From NCBI GenBank assembly GCA_947502965.1, contig CANNCG010000030.1:1-11086 (forward strand): 11,086 bases of DNA, given 5' to 3'. The stretch comes from a bacterium (GTDB taxonomy: Bacteria; Margulisbacteria; Marinamargulisbacteria; SXXA01). Shown piece after piece: positions 1 to 5,521 of this stretch. How positions within the stretch are numbered: position 1 is the stretch's first letter; the number at the start of each line of letters is the position of its first letter. A model generated the notes under the pieces. The model made no database searches, was not told where the DNA came from, and was given only the letters and a program-made list of their open reading frames with translations. Position numbers and translations under genes: made by a program.

Positions 1-358
1 CAACGCCAGCCAATATTTCAGACCAAGCAGGCTTTGCGCAGGTCTGCCCGAGTTCCGGGGAAATGGTCTTTGCGGACAAAGCGTATTGTCTCAAGCCTGC
101 ACAAACGGCCATGAAAAAGAGGGGCGCACATAGCGCCGCCATGTTGCGAAACAATATGAAATCCAAGAACAAAGACTTGGACAAGTGGCGGTCCAAAATG
201 AGATCCCCCCATTCGAATGCCTCTTCTCTAAATTTGAAAAAAGGGCGCGTTACCGTGGCTTGGCCAAAATGCAGTTCCAGCTCTTTATGGATGCCATTGT
301 TTGGAACATCAAAAGAGTGGTTGTGATAACGCCATTGCCCAATCTGAGTGGGGCATAG
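1..358 (+). pseudogene. IS5-family transposase, 3' part, frameshifted
   Basis: This is the C-terminal part of a DDE transposase of the IS5 family; the 5' part lies outside the window. The frame that starts at base 3 reads TPANISDQ, then GEMVFADKAYC (the conserved ADKGY-type block that carries the second catalytic Asp), and then the basic stretch LRNNMKSKNKDLDKWRSKMRSP. At the C6 run (205-210) the homologous reading moves to another frame, which gives FECLFSKFEKRARYRGLAKM and then QFQLFMDAIVWNIKRVVVIT, ending at TAG 356-358. That second part holds the family's R-x3-E signature and the RYRGLAK block. A single frame would be restored by four C (or seven) instead of six. I therefore call it a frameshifted pseudogene, although a sequencing error in the run is possible. 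The family assignment is from motif recognition and is quite sure. Confidence 0.85.
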
Positions 359-378
359 CGCCCCAAAGGGCGATCTGC

Positions 379-421
379 GCCTATTTGGCGTAAAATCCAG
401 TGGATTTTACGCCAAATAGGC
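379..421. repeat. 43-nt perfect palindrome after the transposase
   Basis: Bases 379-399 and 401-421 are exact reverse complements around the single central base G400, giving 21-bp arms (left arm begins GCCTATTTGGCGTAAAATCC). It lies 21 nt after the transposase stop, so it could be the transposase terminator or the outer end of the IS, possibly two inverted ends joined head to head. There is no T run, so a classical intrinsic terminator is not evident. A weaker hairpin (CGCCC, then CAAA, then GGGCG) lies just before it at about 359-372. Confidence 0.8.
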
Positions 422-486
422 CACAAAACGCTTCTTTTATCGATTTTTATCGGATTTTTACAAGAAAATCAGATCCTGCACGTTTT

Positions 487-848
487 TTACTTTGTTTTGC
501 GACAGCGCCAAATAGCCCGAGCGATATTTCGTTGCGCCAATGGATCTGTGAACACACCAAGATTCTTAGCTATAGCAAGGGCAACCTCCGGAGACATTGG
601 TTTTCCGAATCTCTTCTCAACAATAGCCTCAGAGATCCTTCGTTGCGTTTCTTCAGAAACGGGCCCCTGTGAGAATGTTTTTTATAGCATCGGCTAGAAA
701 CTGCGGATCACGGGGTGTTGCGGACAGACCCTGATCAGGCTTGTAGTGCCTCAACAGTGTCTTGAAAAGATCCGCTACTGGTGGTGTCCGTTCACTAAGG
801 ACGCTAACTATTTTATTAATACTAGGTCTCCTTGAAAGACACGCTCAT
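487..848 (-). pseudogene. Broken gene of unknown function
   Basis: On the minus strand a coherent protein can be read only by joining three frames. It begins at ATG (848-846) with MSVSFKET, then shifts by one base near 824-829 into SINKIVSVLSERTPPVADLF and KTLLRHYKPDQG, followed by FLADAIKNILTG. It then shifts at the G4 run (minus strand, near 663-667) into PVSEETQRRISEAIVEKRFG, KPMSPEVALAIAKNLGVFTD and PLAQRNIARAIWRCRKTK, stopping at TAA (489-487). The whole would be about 118 residues, charged and helix-rich. Each frame alone is short, but the segments read like real protein and hand over at the breaks, which supports one decayed gene. I do not recognise the family. The 'SPEVALAIAKNLGV' stretch is loosely reminiscent of small DNA-binding or regulatory proteins, but this is only an impression. 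Confidence 0.55.
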
Positions 849-863
849 AGTGAGTGTTTATAG

Positions 864-876
864 GTTATCGGATAAC
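864..876. promoter_or_regulatory. 13-bp palindrome, possible operator
   Basis: GTTATCGGATAAC is a perfect palindrome with 6-bp arms around a central base. It lies 16 bp upstream of the start codon of the broken minus-strand gene (ATG at 848), where an operator would be expected. A TATAAA sequence follows it on the minus strand (GATAACCTATAAAC), which could be a -10 element. No regulator can be assigned. Confidence 0.4.
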
Positions 877-1053
877 TGGCTTAAAAATTTCATTATTTTT
901 TTGTTTATCATGAAAATGGGCTGACGAAATTTGTTCGTATCCTTTATATGTTGAGACTTGGTTTGCCTCCGTATGGTAGGGTTTCTCCTTATGCCCCATG
1001 ATCGCGATCTCCATCGTTTTTATCTCTGCTGCGTGCCCATTTTTTGGGCAAGC

Positions 1054-1119
1054 CCGTCTTTCTCACACTGAGACAGGATGAACCGTCTTTCTCACACTGA
1101 GACAGGATGAACCGTCTTT
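1054..1119. repeat. 29-bp tandem repeat, 2.3 units
   Basis: A 29-bp unit starting CCGTCTTTCTCACACTGAGA occurs at 1054-1082 and again, identically, at 1083-1111. A third partial unit (CCGTCTTT) follows at 1112-1119. The units abut with no spacer between them. No function is apparent; it lies about 100 bp upstream of the kinase leader ORF. Confidence 0.9.
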
Positions 1120-1220
1120 TTCTACCCACACCATCACCGAGGGTGCCAATCTTCTTGCTCCAGCTGCAGCTTCGCGATAAGATTTTTTTTAATTATTTTC
1201 ATTTAGTCCTGGAGAATCGC

Positions 1221-1280
1221 ATGCCCATCATGAAAAAAAACTGCACTTTTTTAAACACAGCCCATTGGGGTGTGGCGTGA
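1221..1280 (+). CDS. 19-codon leader ORF upstream of the nucleotide kinase
   Basis: ATG at 1221 is preceded by a good ribosome binding site (GGAG at 1211-1214) and encodes MPIMKKNCTFLNTAHWGVA. Its TGA stop (1278-1280) overlaps the GTG start of the next gene (GTGA at 1277-1280), a classic arrangement for translational coupling. The P-loop gene itself has no comparably good site, so ribosomes may enter here. An alternative is that this is the true 5' end of that gene with one A missing from the A8 run (1233-1240). With nine A, the reading MPIMKKKLHFFKHSPLGCG continues in frame into the kinase. Transcriptional slippage on the A run would give the same fusion. Confidence 0.45.
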   Translation: MPIMKKNCTFLNTAHWGVA

Positions 1281-1858
1281 GTAGGCAAGAAATACAGATG
1301 GGCTTGGTGGGCACCAATGGGTCTGGGAAATCCTCAGCATCGGCATACCTGGTAGAGAAAGGGTTTGTGTGGCTGTCCCTCTCCGATGTGGTGAGAGAAG
1401 AAGTGACCCGAAAAGGGATGCCTGAAAGCCGAGAAACCTTGATCGCAACCGCCAATCAGCTCAAGGCCGACCACGGGCAAGATTTTTTGGCGAGACGTGC
1501 CTTTGCCATCGCCGCAGAGTTGCAACATCCACGGATGGTCTTTGATAGTATTCGCAACATTGCAGAGGTGCAGTATTTGGTGGGTCATGGGGTGCATATG
1601 ATTGGCATCGATACACCCATATCGCTTCGTTTTTCTAGAATTTGTGCGCGAAAAAGAACAGGTGACGATTTGGATTTCGTCACCTTCAAACGTTTGGATG
1701 ACCAAGAAAACCATGGGCAGAGCTCTGGACAAAATATTTATGCTGCGATGGCCGCCTGCCAGGAACACCTGACCAATAATGGTGAACTTACGCATTTTTT
1801 AGCCGCAATTGATCGTATCATCGACAACGTAGAGGGACTCCCACATGCCAAGACTTAA
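1277..1858 (+). CDS. P-loop nucleotide-kinase-like protein (dephospho-CoA/adenylate kinase-like AAA)
   Basis: A cytosolic P-loop NTPase of about 193 residues, resembling the adenylate/dephospho-CoA-kinase-like family (UPF0200-like). From GTG 1277 it has the Walker A GTNGSGKS (12-19), SLSDVVREE with TRKG (about 34-47), the ETLIATANQLKADHG helix, DSIRN (90-94, where the family has D-S/G-I/R-R-N) and a lid-like RICARKRTGDD segment (121-131). Together these suggest phosphoryl transfer to a nucleotide-type substrate, but the substrate is unknown. GTG 1277 is chosen because it overlaps the leader ORF stop; an in-frame TTG at 1265 is possible. The 3' end overlaps murA by 14 nt, so the two are probably co-translated. 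Family level is fairly sure, specificity is not. Confidence 0.75.
   Translation: MSRQEIQMGLVGTNGSGKSSASAYLVEKGFVWLSLSDVVREEVTRKGMPESRETLIATANQLKADHGQDFLARRAFAIAAELQHPRMVFDSIRNIAEVQYLVGHGVHMIGIDTPISLRFSRICARKRTGDDLDFVTFKRLDDQENHGQSSGQNIYAAMAACQEHLTNNGELTHFLAAIDRIIDNVEGLPHAKT
1831..1837 (+). promoter_or_regulatory. Ribosome binding site of murA
   Basis: AGAGGGA lies 7 nt before ATG 1845, inside the last codons of the upstream kinase-like gene. It fixes the murA start and the 14-nt overlap. Confidence 0.65.
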
Positions 1859-3089
1859 AGTAATAGGGGGCACACCGCTTCATGGCGAGGTTGCCGCCTC
1901 TGGGGCAAAGAACGCCGTGTTGCCTCTCTTGGCAGCCACGCTGATGATGGATGGCCATTCGACATTGACGAATGTTCCCAATTTGATGGACGTGAATACC
2001 ATGGTCAAGATGCTCAATGCACTTGGGATCCGGGCCGAATATCACCGTGGCCATGTCAAAATTTCAAATTTCAAAAAAGTGCGTCATATCGCGCCTTATG
2101 AATTGGTGACCGCCATGCGCGCCTCTTTTTTTGTCGCAGGTCCTTTGGTGGCCAAAACGGGCTATGCCAAAGTGCCGCTTCCGGGAGGTTGTTCGATTGG
2201 GTCTCGGCCCATCGATATCCACCTCAAAGGCTTCGAGCGTTTGGGCATTACCCACAAAATCGAACACGGCTTTGTCGAATTGCGCGCAAAAAAAATCATA
2301 GGCGATAAGGTCTGTCTAGATTTCCCCTCCGTCGGGGCCACGGAAAATATTATGATGGCGGCCAGTTTGGGGGAAGGAACCACCGTCATCGAAAATGCAG
2401 CGAGAGAGCCTGAAGTCTGGGATGTGGGGCAGTTTTTGATTGGTGCTGGGGCGCGGATTACCGGGCTGGGGACATCGACGATCGTGATTGAGGGCGTACC
2501 CACGCTCACAGGGCATGAACACGCGACGATTTCAGATCGGGTAGAGGCCGGCACCTTGCTCATCGCCGCCGCCGTTACCAAGGGGGACATCACGGTCACG
2601 CATGTGGTCCCTGAACATTTGGAGCCCTTGCTGCAAAAGCTCAAGTCCGCAGGGATGGAGATGACTATCGGCGAAACCTCTGTGCGTGCCAGATATATAG
2701 GAAAGCTACAGGCCGTCGATATCGAAACCCAGCCTTTTCCAGGATTTCCCACCGATATGCAAGCCCAAATGATGGCCCTTCAAATCTTGGCGGAAGGGAC
2801 CAGTGTGGTCAAAGAAACCATTTTTGAAAACCGCTTTATGCATGCCCATGAGCTCCTGCGTATGGGGGCGAATATCCGGATTAACAATGGGGTGGCCTAT
2901 GTCACCGGTGTTGAAAAACTCAGCGGTGCAGAGGTGAAAATCACCGATCTTCGGGCAGGTGCGGCCTTGATTTTGGCGGGGCTGGCGGCGGAGGGTGAGA
3001 CGGTGGTCCATGGTCTGCAGCACTTGAGACGGGGGTATGATGATTTCCCTGGAAAGCTACGTACCCTTGGTGCCCACATTATTGAGTAG
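1845..3089 (+). CDS. murA: UDP-N-acetylglucosamine 1-carboxyvinyltransferase MurA
   Basis: MurA transfers the enolpyruvyl group of phosphoenolpyruvate to UDP-GlcNAc, the first committed step of peptidoglycan synthesis in the cytosol. The 414-residue length is normal for the family. Visible landmarks are GAKNA with the substrate-binding Lys22, the flexible loop PGGCSIGSRPID with the catalytic Cys116 (the fosfomycin target in the E. coli enzyme, Cys115), Arg121, the FPTDMQAQMMALQ block with the catalytic-base Asp, and a C-terminal DLRAGAALILAGLAAEGE block. The Cys predicts fosfomycin sensitivity rather than the Asp-type natural resistance. The start ATG 1845 has a good AGAGGGA site. The gene follows the P-loop kinase with overlap and is followed directly by a 31-nt hairpin. 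The assignment is secure. Confidence 0.97.
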   Translation: MPRLKVIGGTPLHGEVAASGAKNAVLPLLAATLMMDGHSTLTNVPNLMDVNTMVKMLNALGIRAEYHRGHVKISNFKKVRHIAPYELVTAMRASFFVAGPLVAKTGYAKVPLPGGCSIGSRPIDIHLKGFERLGITHKIEHGFVELRAKKIIGDKVCLDFPSVGATENIMMAASLGEGTTVIENAAREPEVWDVGQFLIGAGARITGLGTSTIVIEGVPTLTGHEHATISDRVEAGTLLIAAAVTKGDITVTHVVPEHLEPLLQKLKSAGMEMTIGETSVRARYIGKLQAVDIETQPFPGFPTDMQAQMMALQILAEGTSVVKETIFENRFMHAHELLRMGANIRINNGVAYVTGVEKLSGAEVKITDLRAGAALILAGLAAEGETVVHGLQHLRRGYDDFPGKLRTLGAHIIE

Positions 3090-3120
3090 TTTGCTTGTTT
3101 GGCTTTGCCAAACAAGCAAA
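3090..3120. terminator. Perfect 14-bp hairpin right after murA
   Basis: Immediately after the murA TAG, TTTGCTTGTTTGGC and GCCAAACAAGCAAA form perfect 14-bp arms around a TTT loop. There is no T run after the right arm, so it is not a classical intrinsic terminator. It may be an attenuating, Rho-assisted or mRNA-processing hairpin that lowers expression of the deacetylase relative to murA. Confidence 0.6.
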
Positions 3121-3126
3121 TCAGAG

Positions 3127-3906
3127 TTGAAAGGGCGGCACCCTTTCGATCCCATCTTGTGGCTGTGTATTTTGTTTTTTTTCTTGGCGGGACCCGTCAT
3201 GGGGGAGGTGCCGCTTCCCGGGACGACCTTGTGGCGTGGACCTACTCCCAATCCTGTGGTGGCCCTCACCTTTGATGATGGCCCCAAGTCTCCCTTTACC
3301 CAACATCTTTTGACAAGTTTGCGGGCATTGGGGGTCAAGGCCACCTTTTTTGTGGTGGGTGCCAGCATTGAGACAGAGCCCGATTTGCTCAAACAAATGG
3401 CAGATGAGGGCCACGAAATTGCCAACCATTCCTATTCCCACGCCAACTTCACACGTCTTTCCGATGAACAGATTCGATCCGAATTGACCCGAACCCAGAA
3501 CCTGATTAGGACCTATACCGGCACCCGAACCCCATGGTTCCGTCCGCCCGGCGGAAATACCGACAAACGGGTGCAGTCTATTTTGGGAGAGATGGGATTG
3601 GTCGCTGTCATGTGGACGGTCAATTCTGAGGATTACACCGTATTGAACCAACGTTTTCCTGTCAAAAACGAGCTCAAAGATCTCAAGGGACTCTACAGCG
3701 CCGACTATTCTGGGGATGTCACACGGCGTGTCCTCGAGAAAGTTTCGCCCGGAAGTATTGTCCTGATGCACAATGGGGGCGATGCGACGATAGCCGCCTT
3801 GCCGCAAATTGTTGCCGCTTTGCGGGCACGGGGGTTTGGCTTTGTGCGTATCTCCGAGCTCACCAAGGCGCTACCCCCGTTACCCCGCGAGACCGCCTCC
3901 CCATGA
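3127..3906 (+). CDS. Secreted polysaccharide deacetylase (NodB domain)
   Basis: A carbohydrate esterase 4 (NodB-type) deacetylase, which removes N-acetyl groups from peptidoglycan or another GlcNAc polymer outside the cytoplasm. From TTG 3127 (259 aa) it shows a signal-peptide-like N-terminus: LKGRHPFDP, then a hydrophobic core ILWLCILFFFLAG before GPVMG. The five NodB motifs follow: TFDDGP (48-53, catalytic base and metal Asp), HSYSH (101-105, metal His pair), RPPGGN (139-144), MWTVNSEDY (162-170) and IVLMHN (211-216, catalytic His). The frame is open back to 3037 inside murA, but that start would read through the hairpin and spoil the signal peptide. The TTG start has only a weak ribosome site. 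ATG 3199 would remove the signal peptide. It follows murA and overlaps the HAD gene by ATGA. The target polymer is inferred from context, not shown. Confidence 0.85.
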   Translation: MKGRHPFDPILWLCILFFFLAGPVMGEVPLPGTTLWRGPTPNPVVALTFDDGPKSPFTQHLLTSLRALGVKATFFVVGASIETEPDLLKQMADEGHEIANHSYSHANFTRLSDEQIRSELTRTQNLIRTYTGTRTPWFRPPGGNTDKRVQSILGEMGLVAVMWTVNSEDYTVLNQRFPVKNELKDLKGLYSADYSGDVTRRVLEKVSPGSIVLMHNGGDATIAALPQIVAALRARGFGFVRISELTKALPPLPRETASP

Positions 3907-4724
3907 CCTATCTCCTGGATGCTTCTGGTGTGATCTACAATGACGGGGTACCCTTTCCTGGGGCTGTGGAGACCCTCCATGCGTTACAATCCCAAGGGCC
4001 GGTGTATATCGCGACGAACAACACCTCGGCGTCTCCAGAAGAGATTTCGCTGTCGCTGTCTCACATGGGTATTCATGTCCCGGTGTCGCATATTTTGAGC
4101 TCGGGACTTACCTTGGCCGCAGATCCGGCATTGCGCGGATGCGTTGCTGGAAAATCGGTCTTTCTCTATGGGATCTCCAGCGCAGGGGTCTATATCTCTA
4201 GGGCAGGTGGCCAGGTGGTCGCAGCTCCCGAAGAAGCCGATGTTTTTGTACTCACCCATGCCACACCTGCAGCGACCACAGACCCCCTGTTTTGCCGCAT
4301 GGTCGACCATCAGCGCCAGCATCCAGAGCGGCCGATGATCTGTCTCAATCCTGACCGCTATGTCGTCTCTGGCACGTCCCTGTATCCGGTAGTCGGCCAT
4401 GTGGCTGCCCAATGCCACCACATGCAATGGGCCGGTAAGCCCCATGATAATTATGCGGTGCATGTGGTTGCCGCCACTCTGGCAGAAGCGGGGATTGTCG
4501 TAGATCGCCGTGTGACCTTTGTGGATGACAATCCAGAGAATGTTCAGGCCATGTGTCGTTGTTTGGGTATTTCAGGGGTGGTGGTGACGGACACAGGACT
4601 CGCGCGGCATGCTCCCTGGCGGGCCCAATTGGAGACTCTGGATCTTGGGATCCGCTGTGTGCCTGGATTATGGGCCTTATACCCATTCCAAAAAGAAACC
4701 GGGAGCGGATACCTTTTCAAATAG
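3903..4724 (+). CDS. HAD-IIA (NagD-like) phosphatase-like protein, altered catalytic motif
   Basis: A cytosolic HAD-superfamily protein of subclass IIA (NagD / p-nitrophenyl phosphatase type), 273 aa. Motif I is LLDASGVIYNDG with the nucleophile Asp6, but the usual general acid/base Asp two residues later is Ser8. Motif II is ATNNTS (T38), motif III the Lys of WAGKP (K179), and motif IV VTFVDDNPENV (D208, D209). The C2-type cap between motifs II and III is present. Loss of the second Asp occurs in some HAD-IIA branches and argues for slow, altered or no phosphatase activity. The start overlaps the deacetylase stop (ATGA), implying coupling. The last 14 codons and the stop lie inside a repeat element (4678-4794), so the native C-terminus has probably been replaced. 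The substrate is unknown. Confidence 0.85.
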   Translation: MTYLLDASGVIYNDGVPFPGAVETLHALQSQGPVYIATNNTSASPEEISLSLSHMGIHVPVSHILSSGLTLAADPALRGCVAGKSVFLYGISSAGVYISRAGGQVVAAPEEADVFVLTHATPAATTDPLFCRMVDHQRQHPERPMICLNPDRYVVSGTSLYPVVGHVAAQCHHMQWAGKPHDNYAVHVVAATLAEAGIVVDRRVTFVDDNPENVQAMCRCLGISGVVVTDTGLARHAPWRAQLETLDLGIRCVPGLWALYPFQKETGSGYLFK

Positions 4725-4794
4725 CTCTGGTCACATATGAGGAATATGCTCCCGCCGCGATTTGAAATCCGGGTTCCATTTTGGAGCGGGTATA
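4678..4794 (+). repeat. Palindromic repeat element, copy 1 (117 bp)
   Basis: The element begins TATACCCATTCCAAAA and ends TTTTGGAGCGGGTATA, so its ends form an imperfect inverted repeat of about 26 bp. Further internal pairs are GGGAGC with GCTCCC, and TTTCAAAT with ATTTGAAA, predicting a branched fold. Two related copies and one tip-only remnant lie at 8682-8846, 8990-9105 and 8932-8954. It looks like a MITE or large REP-type element; it encodes nothing itself but forms the end of the HAD gene. Confidence 0.85.
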
Positions 4795-4881
4795 CATCGC
4801 TAGCTGACCAGTCCTTCGGGCATACAATACATCAAGAAATTTCCCTGAAATAACTTCTCGAATGATACGATAACCTCTTCA

Positions 4882-5005
4882 GAGCAATAAAATGCTCGCA
4901 CCGCAAGGGACTGATCGATAGCCAGAGTCTACCCCCTTAGCTCAGCGATAGGATCAGTCCCAAACAGGATACTTCGTTAGCCTATCTCTTTGGGGTGCTT
5001 TTTTT
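4882..5005 (+). ncRNA. Putative structured leader RNA with terminator, copy 1
   Basis: Several stems are visible in order. A small hairpin is GAGCA-ATAAAA-TGCTC (4882-4897). A long stem is GGGACTGATC (4907-4916) with GATCAGTCCC (4952-4961), enclosing a 35-nt loop that includes ACCCCCTTAGCTCAGCGATA. A weak GGATA/TATCT stem lies in about 4967-4988. GCACC (4898-4902) can pair with GGTGC (4994-4998) just before seven T (4999-5005), closing the whole and looking like an intrinsic terminator. The same plan recurs in copy 2. This could be a cis-acting attenuator or a free small RNA. I know no family with this loop. Confidence 0.45.
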
Positions 5006-5146
5006 ATGAAAATAAACAGAAAAAACTTCTAAAATAGGTAAATTAGGGCTATCGTGATTATATATATCCAGTTGATACCCCCCCCATGAGATCAAGAATC
5101 TGGGCCTACTAAGTGTACCGCTGTTAATGAATAAAGACTTTTTTAA

Positions 5147-5185
5147 ATGTTGAAACATAGCGCTCTTTGGAAAACATGCGGGTGA
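5147..5185 (+). pseudogene. Truncated 5' remnant of the 571-residue gene
   Basis: ATG 5147 followed by MLKHSALWKTCG and TGA matches the first codons of the gene at 5522 (MLKHIALGKHAV), apart from substitutions and one extra T that breaks the frame. It is the coding end of the duplicated leader and is not expected to be functional. Confidence 0.75.
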
Positions 5186-5257
5186 CTCTAGCCGGGCATA
5201 CAATACATCAAGAAATTTCCCTGAAATAATTTCTCGAATGATACGATAACCTCTTCA

Positions 5258-5381
5258 GAGCAATAAAATGCTCGCACCGCAAGGGACTGATCGATAGCCA
5301 GAGTTTACCCCCTTAGCTCAGCGATAGGATCAGTCCCAAACGGGATACTTCGTTAGGACATCTCTTTGGGATGCTTTTTTT
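5258..5381 (+). ncRNA. Putative structured leader RNA with terminator, copy 2
   Basis: The layout is the same as copy 1: the GAGCA/TGCTC hairpin, then the perfect stem GGGACTGATC (5283-5292) with GATCAGTCCC (5328-5337). A local stem GGGAT/ATCTC follows in about 5342-5364, where copy 1 has GGATA/TATCT, so pairing is kept although the bases moved. The run TTTGGGATGC with seven T ends it (5375-5381). The outer closing pair is weaker here (GCACC opposite GGATGC). The T run ends 140 nt before ATG 5522, so if it terminates transcription it would control the 571-residue gene. Confidence 0.45.
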
Positions 5382-5507
5382 ATGAAAATAAACAGAAAAA
5401 ACTTTTAAAATAGGTAAATTATGGCTATCGTGATTATATATATCCAATTGATACTCCCCCATGCGATCAATAATCTGGGTCTACTAGGTGTACCGCTGTT
5501 AATGAAT

Positions 5508-5512
5508 AAGGA
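5508..5512 (+). promoter_or_regulatory. Ribosome binding site of the 571-residue gene
   Basis: AAGGA lies 9 nt before ATG 5522. The equivalent site in the upstream duplicated copy reads AAAGA, which supports 5522 as the used start. Confidence 0.55.
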
Positions 5513-5521
5513 CTTTTTTAA

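Larger units (their letters stand above)
849..1220. other. Gene-free stretch between the broken gene and the kinase cluster
   Basis: No convincing coding sequence is visible. It holds the palindrome at 864-876, a short inverted repeat ACGAA/TTCGT near 923-937, a GATCGCGATC palindrome at 1000-1009, a TGCCCA-T5-TGGGCA hairpin at 1034-1050 and the 29-bp tandem repeat at 1054-1119. A 26-codon open frame from ATG 991 (MPHDRDLHRFYLCC...) ends inside the repeat and has no support. The promoter for the downstream cluster probably lies in the AT-rich tract at about 1175-1205, but I cannot fix boxes. Confidence 0.5.
4818..5193 (+). repeat. Tandem leader duplication, copy 1
   Basis: A 376-bp unit starting GGGCATACAATACATCAAG is repeated at 5194-5569 with scattered substitutions, many of them C/T transitions. 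It spans a possible promoter, a structured RNA and the first codons of the 571-residue gene. In this copy the start-site AAGGA has become AAAGA, and an extra T in the early codons shifts the frame: ATG 5147 reads MLKHSALWKTCG and stops at 5185. It is therefore a non-coding remnant of the gene's 5' end. Confidence 0.9.

Noticed and set aside
400..697. Plus-strand frames at 400-672 and 497-697
   Set aside because: They begin in the palindrome or lie opposite the minus-strand decayed gene, whose frames give much more protein-like sequence.
1054..1119. CRISPR-like direct repeats
   Set aside because: The 29-bp units abut with no spacers and there are only two full copies; no cas gene is present.
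2162..2752. Long antisense open frame opposite murA (196 codons)
   Set aside because: It is a mirror of murA codon bias, with no ribosome site, no recognisable motif and a confident gene on the other strand.
3037..3126. Upstream start for the polysaccharide deacetylase inside murA
   Set aside because: It would translate through the end of murA and the 31-nt hairpin and would bury the signal peptide; TTG 3127 gives a proper secretion signal.
3121..3807. Long antisense open frame opposite the deacetylase (228 codons)
   Set aside because: The plus strand encodes all five NodB motifs here; the antisense frame has no features of its own.
4921..4961. Possible tRNA gene, because CTTAGCTCAGCGATAGG resembles a D arm
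   Set aside because: No acceptor stem, anticodon arm or TTCRA T-loop can be placed around it, and the sequence folds instead into a simple long stem.
4982..5203. Minus-strand frame of 73 codons in the leader duplication
   Set aside because: It spans the stem, T run and leader remnant; the equivalent in the second copy is not preserved, and it has no ribosome site.
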